Assembly: GCA_963700255.1 (NCBI GenBank)
Contig: CAVOWW010000024.1
Coordinates: forward strand, 270,048 to 334,047
From: UBA10649 sp963700255
GTDB lineage: Bacteria > Actinomycetota > Actinomycetes > S36-B12
Direction of reading: 5' to 3'
Length of the DNA: 64,000 nt
In this document: positions 57,896-64,000 of the stretch, one piece after another
How the letters are laid out: the number at the start of each line of letters is the position of its first letter
Position numbering within the stretch: the first letter of the stretch is position 1
The notes under the pieces: model-generated
Told to the model about the DNA's origin: nothing
Databases searched by the model: none
Seen by the model: the letters and a program-made list of their open reading frames with translations, nothing else
Made by a program: the position numbers and the translations under genes

Positions 57896-57938
57896 CCTCA
57901 GCCGCCGGGCCGCCTCGACCCCGGCCCGGCGGCCGAGG
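57896..57938 (+). other. GC-rich hairpin in the leader of the SOS transcript
   Basis: Stem GCCGCCGGGCC (57901-57911) with 57923-57933, 11-nt loop, extended outward by CCTC/GAGG pairs across one mismatch. It ends about 12 nt before the ribosome site AGGAG of the DUF6504 gene, so it could influence translation or act as an attenuator. Confidence 0.65.
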
Positions 57939-57963
57939 CTCCGGTTGGCAGGAGAGGCGGCAG

Positions 57964-58269
57964 ATGAGCCGTCGCTACCGATCGGAGTCGATCGAGGTGG
58001 TCACGGGTGCGGACGGGGAGCCGGCGGGATTCCGCTGGCGGGGTCGGCGGTACGCCGTACGCGCCATCGTGGCGCAGTGGGTCGAGGCACTGCCCTGGTG
58101 GGCCGGGGACCTTCGGGTCGAGCCGGCCCGGGTCGACGGGGCGAGCGGCCAGCGACATGTCTGGCGGGTCGAGGCAGCACCACGCACCGGAACCGTCGGT
58201 GTGTACGACCTGTACCGCACCTCACGCGGGGATCGTCCGCGCTGGGGCCTGGAACGGGTCCTCGACTAG
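57964..58269 (+). CDS. DUF6504 family protein
   Basis: A 101-residue protein: MSRRYRSESIEV opening, GFRWRGRRYAVRAIVAQWVE and the WRVEAAPRTGTVGVYDLYR block are typical of DUF6504, a small beta-rich domain found in actinobacterial dnaE2/imuB cassettes. Function is unknown. ATG 57964 is preceded by AGGAGAGGCGG at 8-10 nt. It is the first gene behind the SOS promoter. A small hairpin at about 58272-58292 follows it. Confidence 0.88.
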   Translation: MSRRYRSESIEVVTGADGEPAGFRWRGRRYAVRAIVAQWVEALPWWAGDLRVEPARVDGASGQRHVWRVEAAPRTGTVGVYDLYRTSRGDRPRWGLERVLD

Positions 58270-58320
58270 GGGGTCCTCCGTCGGAGGGACCGCCACCGGC
58301 AACGACACGGGAGACCGCAC

Positions 58321-58731
58321 ATGGCCATTCCTCGTTCGGCAGACGACCTGCTGATGTCCTCCCGGCGCAGCCTGACCGAGGCAAGCATCGCGCCCACCGC
58401 AGGCGAGCGCTACGCGGCGGCGCACCTCGCCGCCCTCCGCGCCGCCGCTGCCGTCCTGGCCGCCCGCAGTCGCCCGTCCTCCCGGCGGTCACGGGTGCTG
58501 AGCGTCTGGGTGGTCCTGCCCCAGATCGCGCCCCAGCTGGGGGAGTGGGCGGCGTTCTTCGCCGCCGGGGCCCGCAAGCGAGCCGCCGCCGAGGCCGGGC
58601 TCGACATCGTCTCCCATCGCGAGGCCGATGACCTCGTCCGGGACGCGGACACCTTCCTCGTCCGCGTCTGCGAGGTCCTCGACGTCCCGCACCAGTCGTC
58701 GATGGGCAGCGCTCTGCTGCACGTCGGCTAG
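58321..58731 (+). CDS. SAV_6107 family HEPN-domain protein
   Basis: A 136-residue all-helical protein. The pattern ADDLLMSSRRSLTEASIAPTAGERYAAAHLAALRAAAAVL, then VLSVWVVLPQIAPQLGEWAAFFAAGARKRAAAEAGLDIVSHREADDLVRDADTFL matches the actinobacterial SAV_6107 HEPN family that is regularly found next to ImuB and DnaE2. Role in mutagenesis unknown. ATG 58321 lies 51 bp after DUF6504; 106 bp with a hairpin separate it from dnaE2. Confidence 0.88.
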   Translation: MAIPRSADDLLMSSRRSLTEASIAPTAGERYAAAHLAALRAAAAVLAARSRPSSRRSRVLSVWVVLPQIAPQLGEWAAFFAAGARKRAAAEAGLDIVSHREADDLVRDADTFLVRVCEVLDVPHQSSMGSALLHVG

Positions 58732-58769
58732 TCGCACGCCAGCGCCTCCCGCTGTCGTCCGATCGGGGG

Positions 58770-58806
58770 CGGGGACCCGGCATTCCTGTGACACGCCGGG
58801 TCCCCG
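58770..58806 (+). other. 12-bp hairpin between the HEPN gene and dnaE2
   Basis: Perfect inverted repeat CGGGGACCCGGC (58770-58781) / GCCGGGTCCCCG (58795-58806) with a 13-nt loop, followed by a pyrimidine-rich tail (58807-58825). It could be a partial terminator or attenuator that lowers dnaE2 expression, or a processing site. Confidence 0.6.
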
Positions 58807-58837
58807 TCCTCCACTCCTTTCGTCTCGAGGACCTCCC

Positions 58838-61800
58838 ATGACCTTCAGCCATCTGCATGTGGCCTCCGGCTACTCCCTGCAGTACGGCACCGCCACCCCG
58901 CAGGCCATCGCCGAGCGGGCCGCCGAGCACGGCCAGTCCATCGTCGGGCTGACCGACCGCGACGGCCTGTACGGCGCGGTGCGGTGGATGCTGGCCTGCC
59001 AGTCGGCCGGGATCAGCCCGGTCCTCGGGGTCGACCTGGCGATGGAGGAGACCAGCCCGGTGACGGGGACCGGCAGGGGGGCGCTGAGGGGAGCAGAGTC
59101 GCCGCGACGGTCGCCGGCGCACGGCGGCACGTGGCTCGACGAGGACCGACCGCGGGTGCTGCTGCTGGCCGCGGATGCGCGCGGCTGGGCCTCGCTGTGC
59201 CGGCTGGTCTCGGCGGCGCACACCGGTCCGCACGCCGAGCGCGGGCGGCCGTGGCTGACCTGGGCCGCCCTGCGCGAGCACAGCGAGGGGGTGGTCGCGC
59301 TGCTGACCGCCGACTCCGAGGTGGGCCGGCTCTTCACGTCGCAGCGGATCCACCGGGCGGCCGGCGTGGTACGGCCATGGCGGGCGATCTTCGGGCCGCG
59401 GCTCGGCATCGCCGTCACCTCGCATCGCACGCCGGCCCGTCATCGTCATGCCACCGCCACGGCGGCGGCCATGCTCGGCTGGGCGCGCAGCGAGCGGCTC
59501 CCCGTGGTGCTCACCAACGCCGTGCGCTACCTGCGCCCGGAGGACGCCCGGGTGGCCGACGTGCTCGACTCCGCGCGCCGGCTCGTCCCCCTCGACTCCC
59601 GGCACATCGAGCCCGACAACGGCGAGGCCTTCCTCAAGGACGCCGGCCAGATGTCGCTGCTGGCCGATGAGATCGCGCGCGCGGCCGGGGAGCGGGACGG
59701 CCGCCGGCTGGTCGCCGACACCCAGCGGCTGGCCGAGCACTGCGCCCTCGCCCCGGCCGACCTCGGGATGGGCGAGGTGTTCGTGCCCGAGCTCGACGTG
59801 CTGATGCGCGAGGCCGTTCCACCGGACGAGGCGAACGAGCGGGCCGACGCCCTGCTGCGGGAGCGGTGCACGCAGGCGATCGAGGTGCGCTACCCGCGGG
59901 TGGCCGACCAGCGCGCGGCGTCGGCCCGGCTCGAGGAGGAGCTGCGGACCATCACGCACCTGCAGTTCTCGGGCTACTTCCTCACCGTCGCCGAGGTGGT
60001 CGAGCTGGTGAAGTCGCGCGGAGTGCGGGTCGCGGCGCGGGGGTCGGGGGCGGGCAGCCTGGTCAACCACCTGCTCGGCATCTCCGGGGTCGATCCGATC
60101 CGGCACGGCCTGCTGATGGAGCGGTTCCTGTCGCCGCTGCGCCGGGCGCTGCCCGACATCGACATCGACGTCGAGTCCGCCCGGCGCGAGGAGATCTACC
60201 AGTGGATCTTCGACCGGTTCGGGACCGAGCGGACGGCCTGCGTCTCGATGATGGAGACCTACCGGGTGCGGCACGCCGTGCGCGACGTCGGGGCGGCCCT
60301 GGGCATGCCGGCCGGCGAGGTCGACGCCTTCGCCAAGTCGTTCCCGCACATCCGGGCCCGTGACGCGCGCAACGCCCTGGCCGACCTGCCCGAGCTGCGC
60401 ACCTCGGGGTTCGGCCGGCTCGCCGCGTCCGGTCGGCTCGACACCTTCCTCGACCTCGTCGAGAAGCTCGACGGCCTGCCGCGGCATGTCGCCCTCCATC
60501 CCTGCGGAGTGCTGCTGTCGGACACGACCCTGCTCGATCGCACCCCGGTGGAGCGCAGCGCGGCGGGCTTCCCGATGAGCCACTTCGACAAGGACGACGT
60601 CGAGGAGATGGGCCTGCTGAAGCTCGACGTGCTCGGCATCCGCATGCAGTCCTCGATGGCCCATGCGATCGACGAGATCGAGCGCACCACCGGGGAGCGC
60701 ATCGAGCTCGACGACCGGGACCTCGATGACCCGGCGACCTTCGCGCTCGTGCAGTCGGCGCAGACCCTGGGCTGCTTCCAGATCGAGTCGCCCGGCCAGC
60801 GCGAGCTGATCGGCAAGTTCGCCCCGGAGACCTTCGGCGACCTCATCATCGACATCTCGCTGTTCCGGCCCGGCCCGGTGAAGTCCGACATGGTGACCCC
60901 GTTCCTGCGCGCCCGGCAGGGCTGGAGCGAGCCGCTGTACCTGCACGACGACCTGCGCTCCACGCTCGAGGAGACCCACGGCGTGGTCGTCTTCCACGAG
61001 CAGGTGCTGCGCATCGTGGCGACGATGACCGGCTGCTCGCTGGCCGAGGCGGACGAGACCCGGCGCAGCATGGGCTCGCCCGGCGGGCAGGACGACGTGC
61101 GAGCCTGGTTCTACCCCGCGGCGCTGCAGCGCGGCTACGACCTGCCGACCGTCGAGCGGGTGTGGGACGTGCTGCGCGCCTTCGCCTCCTTCGGCTTCTG
61201 CAAGGCGCACGCCGCTGCGTTCGCCCTGCCCACCTACCAGTCGGCATGGCTGAAGGCCCATCACCCGGCCGCGTTCTACGCCGGCATCCTCACCCACGAC
61301 CCGGGCATGTACCCCAAGCGGCTGATCCTCGACGACGCGCGCAATCGCGATGTCGCGGTGCTCGGTCTCGACATCAATGCCTCCGCCGACGTCTACCGCG
61401 TCGAGCGCGATCCCACCGGGCGCGAGGGCATCCGGGTCCCGCTCACCGACGTGAAGGGCATCGCCACGGAGGAGGTCGCCGGGATCGTCGCCGGCCAGCC
61501 CTACGCATCGCTGTCCGATGCCTGGCAGCGCAGCGGGATGTCGCGTCCGACGGCGGAGCGCATCATCGTGTCCGGCGGGTTCGACGCGATGTACGGACTC
61601 GACGTGCCTGCCGCGATGCGCACCCGTGGGCGCATGACCCGCCGCGACCTGCTGCTGCAGATCGCCGACCTCGAACGGCTCACGTCGAGGCGCGGCTCGG
61701 CGCGCGGCTCGGCGCGTGGATCGGCGACGCACGCCCAGCTGTCCCTCAGCCTGTACGAGGCGCTGTCCGACGACCCGGCGGCCATCGTGGCCTCCGGCCT

Positions 61801-62479
61801 GCCCGAGATGACGTCGGCGGAGCGGGTGGGCGCGGAGCTCGCGGTGCTCGGCATGGACGTCAGCCGTCATGTCGTGGACTTCCACGTCCCCATGCTCGAC
61901 TCCCTCGCCGCCGGTGGGATGTCCGTCGTGCGATCGGCGCAGCTGCTCCGGCAGCGGTCGAGGAGCGAGGTGTTCGTCGCTGGCGTGAAGGTCGCGACGC
62001 AGACCCCGCCGGTGCGCAGCGGTCGTCGCGTCATCTTCCTCACCCTCGACGACGCGACCGGGCCGGTCGACGCCACCTTCTTCGACGATGCCCAGGGCCC
62101 CTTTGCCGGCACGGTCTTCTCCTCCTGGCTGCTGCTCGTGCGCGGGGAGGTGCGGCGCACCGGCCCGCGCGGGGTGTCGATCCGGGCGACCGGCTGCTGG
62201 GAGCTCGGCGAGGTGCGCCGGGCCTGGCTCGCCGACGGGGTGGCGGGGGTCGCCGCGCTGGTGAACGCCGAGGTCGAGGGAGCGCAGGAGCCGGTGCGGC
62301 GGCGGGTGCTCGTGCATGCCAGCGGATACCGGCAGTCGCCGTACGCCGACATCAAGCCGGCCGGGCTGGACGGCGCCTCGCCGTTCTGCTGCCGCCGCAC
62401 AAGCTGTGGCACAGCAGTCCGGGAAGCAGTGGATGGTACGTGGTGGGATGGTAGGCAGCCGGCGGAATCGTGGGGGTAG
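58838..62479 (+). CDS. dnaE2: Error-prone DNA polymerase III alpha subunit, DnaE2 (ImuC)
   Basis: A translesion replicase acting with damage-induced partners. From ATG 58838 (GAGGACCTCCC upstream) the PHP domain comes first (FSHLHVASGYSLQYGTATPQAIAERA; LTDRDGLYGAVRW), then the C-family palm with RGSGAGSLVNHLLG (about 405), LPDIDIDVES (catalytic aspartates, about 435) and MGLLKLDVLG (about 592, third Asp), tau/finger regions (FHEQVLRIVATMTG, FGFCKAHAAAFAL), a helix-hairpin-helix and an OB-fold part. A 1-nt deletion near 62382-62386 moves the usual C-terminal LPPHKLWHSSPGSSG into the next frame, which ends at TAG 62452-62454; as it stands, the protein ends abnormally at 62479. Confidence 0.9.
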   Translation: MTFSHLHVASGYSLQYGTATPQAIAERAAEHGQSIVGLTDRDGLYGAVRWMLACQSAGISPVLGVDLAMEETSPVTGTGRGALRGAESPRRSPAHGGTWLDEDRPRVLLLAADARGWASLCRLVSAAHTGPHAERGRPWLTWAALREHSEGVVALLTADSEVGRLFTSQRIHRAAGVVRPWRAIFGPRLGIAVTSHRTPARHRHATATAAAMLGWARSERLPVVLTNAVRYLRPEDARVADVLDSARRLVPLDSRHIEPDNGEAFLKDAGQMSLLADEIARAAGERDGRRLVADTQRLAEHCALAPADLGMGEVFVPELDVLMREAVPPDEANERADALLRERCTQAIEVRYPRVADQRAASARLEEELRTITHLQFSGYFLTVAEVVELVKSRGVRVAARGSGAGSLVNHLLGISGVDPIRHGLLMERFLSPLRRALPDIDIDVESARREEIYQWIFDRFGTERTACVSMMETYRVRHAVRDVGAALGMPAGEVDAFAKSFPHIRARDARNALADLPELRTSGFGRLAASGRLDTFLDLVEKLDGLPRHVALHPCGVLLSDTTLLDRTPVERSAAGFPMSHFDKDDVEEMGLLKLDVLGIRMQSSMAHAIDEIERTTGERIELDDRDLDDPATFALVQSAQTLGCFQIESPGQRELIGKFAPETFGDLIIDISLFRPGPVKSDMVTPFLRARQGWSEPLYLHDDLRSTLEETHGVVVFHEQVLRIVATMTGCSLAEADETRRSMGSPGGQDDVRAWFYPAALQRGYDLPTVERVWDVLRAFASFGFCKAHAAAFALPTYQSAWLKAHHPAAFYAGILTHDPGMYPKRLILDDARNRDVAVLGLDINASADVYRVERDPTGREGIRVPLTDVKGIATEEVAGIVAGQPYASLSDAWQRSGMSRPTAERIIVSGGFDAMYGLDVPAAMRTRGRMTRRDLLLQIADLERLTSRRGSARGSARGSATHAQLSLSLYEALSDDPAAIVASGLPEMTSAERVGAELAVLGMDVSRHVVDFHVPMLDSLAAGGMSVVRSAQLLRQRSRSEVFVAGVKVATQTPPVRSGRRVIFLTLDDATGPVDATFFDDAQGPFAGTVFSSWLLLVRGEVRRTGPRGVSIRATGCWELGEVRRAWLADGVAGVAALVNAEVEGAQEPVRRRVLVHASGYRQSPYADIKPAGLDGASPFCCRRTSCGTAVREAVDGTWWDGRQPAESWG

Positions 62480-62491
62480 GAGGATGAGCCC

Positions 62492-63730
62492 ATGAGCCGC
62501 AGCCAGGTCCGACGGCCCACCGGCCGGGTCGGCTTCGGGGCCGACGACGCGGGCTGCACGATCCTGCACGTCGACATGGACGCCTTCTACGCGTCGGTCT
62601 CGCTGCGTGGCCGGCCGGAGCTGCACGGCACCCCGGTCATCGTCGGCGGCGGGGGCGGCCGCAGCGTCGTCCTGTCCGCCACCTACGAGGCCCGTGCGCT
62701 CGGCATCCACTCGGCGATGCCGATGTCGCGGGCGCGCCGCCTCGCGCCGCAGGCGGTCATCATCGAGCCCGACCATCGCGCCTACGCCCAGGTCAGCCGC
62801 AACGTCATGGCGCTGTTCGGCTCGATCACCCCCATCGTCGAGCCGCTCAGCCTCGACGAGGCGTTCCTCGACGTCTCCGGTGCGCTGCGGCGCCTCGGCA
62901 GCGCCACCGCGATCGCTGAGCTCATCCGGGCGCGCGTGCAGGACGAGCAGCAGATCACCTGCTCCGTCGGGGTGGCCTCGACCAAGTTCGTCGCCAAGCT
63001 GGCCTCGACCCGGGCCAAGCCCGACGGCCTGCTCGTCATCCCCACCGACCGGGTCATCGACTTCCTCCACCCGCTTCCGGTCGGTGCGCTCTGGGGGGTG
63101 GGGGAGAAGACCGAGGAGCAGCTGGCCCGGTACGGGCTGCGCACCGTCGCCGACATCGCCAACACCCCGCTGGCGACCCTGCAGCGGGCCCTGGGCCAGG
63201 CCGCCGGCTAACACCTGCACGAGCTGTCCTGGGGTCGTGACCCCCGGTCCGTCGCCCGCACGAGCCGGACAAGAGCGTCGGCAACGAGGAGACCTTCGAG
63301 CACGACATCGACGACCCGGAGATCATCCACGCGCACCTGCTGGCCCTGTCCGACCAGGTGGCCGGCCGGCTGCGAAGGCGGGCTACGTGGGCCGCACGGT
63401 CAGCCTGAAGGTCCGTTTCGCCGACTTCACCACCATCACCCGGTCGCGGACCCTGTCCCGCTCGACCGACGTCGGCAAGGACGTCTACGACACCGTGCGC
63501 TCGCTCTACGACGCCCTCGGGCTGCAGCGGGGCGCATCCGCCTCGTCGGGGTGCGCATGGAGGGGATCTCCGATGCCGAGGGCACGCCGCATCAGCTCCT
63601 GCTCGGCGAGGACGACCACGGTCGCCGCGAGGCCGAGGTCGCCGTCGACGTCCTGCGCGCCCGATTCGGGTCGGATGCGGTGCGCCGGCCCGGCTCGTGG
63701 ACCCACCGTGACCGACTCGACGCGCGGTAA
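62492..63730 (+). pseudogene. dinB: DNA polymerase IV, DinB: stop codon and three apparent 1-nt deletions
   Basis: Y-family polymerase for lesion bypass. Residues 1-239 are intact: catalytic D28 and D30 (HVDMDAFYASV) and D122/E123 (SLDEAFLDVSG), SVGVASTKFVAKLAS, and the helix-hairpin-helix GALWGVGEKTEEQL. Then an in-frame TAA (63209-63211) replaces the expected Ala/His codon in QAAG*HLHELSWGRDP. Coding resemblance goes on in other frames: PDKSVGNEETFEHDIDD, then KAGYVGRTVSLKVRFADF, then RLVGVRMEGISDAEG to TAA 63730, implying 1-nt losses near 63254-63257, 63374 and 63528-63533. The little-finger domain is therefore lost unless the sequence is wrong. Confidence 0.85.
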
Positions 63731-63766
63731 TCCGGGGTACGGGTTTCGCTTCCCCGGGAACGTGCC

Positions 63767-63849
63767 TATCCTTGGAACGTCCCCACGCCGGTGGGGCACT
63801 CCAACAGGGTCCCTCGTGGCCGTGTCGGTGGGGCGAAAGGGGGTTCCTC
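63767..63849 (+). promoter_or_regulatory. Promoter and 5' UTR before the DUF3040 gene
   Basis: A -10-like TATCCT at 63767-63772, then a 5' UTR of about 70 nt with a CCCCAC-GCCG-GTGGGG hairpin (63781-63796) and the ribosome site GAAAGGGGG about 8 nt before GTG 63850. This is a probable start of the division-gene transcription unit. Confidence 0.5.
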
Positions 63850-64000
63850 GTGCCGCTTTCCGAGCATGAGCAGCGTCTGCTTGAGCAGATGGAGAAGGCC
63901 CTCTACGCCGAGGACCCCAAGTTCGCCACCAGCCTGCGATCGACCCCCGGTGCCCGCGCTGCGCGCGGCCGCGCCGCCCTCGGCGTCCTCGGCGTCCTCG
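63850..64000 (+). CDS. DUF3040 family protein, 5' part
   Basis: Fifty codons from GTG 63850: PLSEHEQRLLEQMEKALYAEDPKFATSLR is the typical opening helix of actinobacterial DUF3040 membrane proteins, usually followed by two membrane helices. In related genomes this gene lies between dinB and mraZ at the head of the division and cell-wall cluster. It is cut by the window end. GAAAGGGGG gives a strong ribosome site. Confidence 0.85.
   Translation, partial: MPLSEHEQRLLEQMEKALYAEDPKFATSLRSTPGARAARGRAALGVLGVL

Noticed and set aside
58001..63220. Open frame of about 1,739 codons on the minus strand
   Set aside because: It is fully antisense to DUF6504, HEPN, dnaE2 and dinB, has no domain text, and its length follows from high G+C at third codon positions of the real genes.

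Overview
The window is about 70% G+C with dense, partly overlapping genes on both strands. Gene content points to an actinobacterium: class II DAHP synthase, PASTA-type Ser/Thr kinase, GT-C polyprenol-phosphate mannosyltransferase, DUF222/HNH protein, DnaE2 cassette and a DUF3040 protein that usually precedes mraZ. Order and gene types suggest Propionibacteriales/Nocardioidaceae (Aeromicrobium- or Nocardioides-like); this is inference from memory, not a database match. No rRNA, tRNA, insertion sequence or CRISPR array was found, and no stretch above 300 bases lacks a gene.

1-35 kb: a chromosomal backbone block whose order, as I recall it, mirrors M. tuberculosis Rv2192c-Rv2172c: trpD, DEDDh/GIY-YIG nuclease, NlpC/P60 hydrolase, fadD, SRPBCC proteins, an ArsA-like ATPase (frameshifted here), glucokinase, lipase, acyltransferase, glycerol kinase, phosphofructokinase (with pyrophosphate-type residues), class II DAHP synthase, pknL, a mannosyltransferase, GGPP synthase, metF. 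Carotenoid genes are woven into it: a fused lycopene cyclase on + and, on -, GGPP synthase-crtI-mannosyltransferase-crtB with each stop and start overlapping. A membrane protein with four perfect 75-bp repeats lies at 5.0-5.7 kb.

35-43 kb: a CPA1 antiporter, a secreted DUF1566-like protein, and a second carotenoid operon, cruF-cruG-crtD. Together the two clusters predict a monocyclic, 1'-hydroxylated, 3',4'-desaturated and glycosylated (myxol-like) carotenoid. A secreted glycoside-hydrolase-like protein and an aquaporin follow.

43-57.7 kb: a MacB/FtsX-like ABC system whose two ATPase genes carry four apparent +1 frameshifts in 250 bp, a YbaK-type editing protein, an FMN-dependent hydroxyacid oxidase, a DUF222/HNH protein, a beta-CASP metallo-hydrolase and an ABC-2 export operon.

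57.7-64 kb: an SOS translesion cassette with a -35/-10 promoter, a perfect LexA operator and a hairpin leader: DUF6504, HEPN (SAV_6107), dnaE2, then dinB, which is broken by a stop codon and three apparent 1-nt deletions. The start of a DUF3040 gene closes the window.

Across the window at least 17 start codons sit exactly 6-7 nt downstream of a TANNNT hexamer, the signature of leaderless transcripts; this was used to choose several starts.
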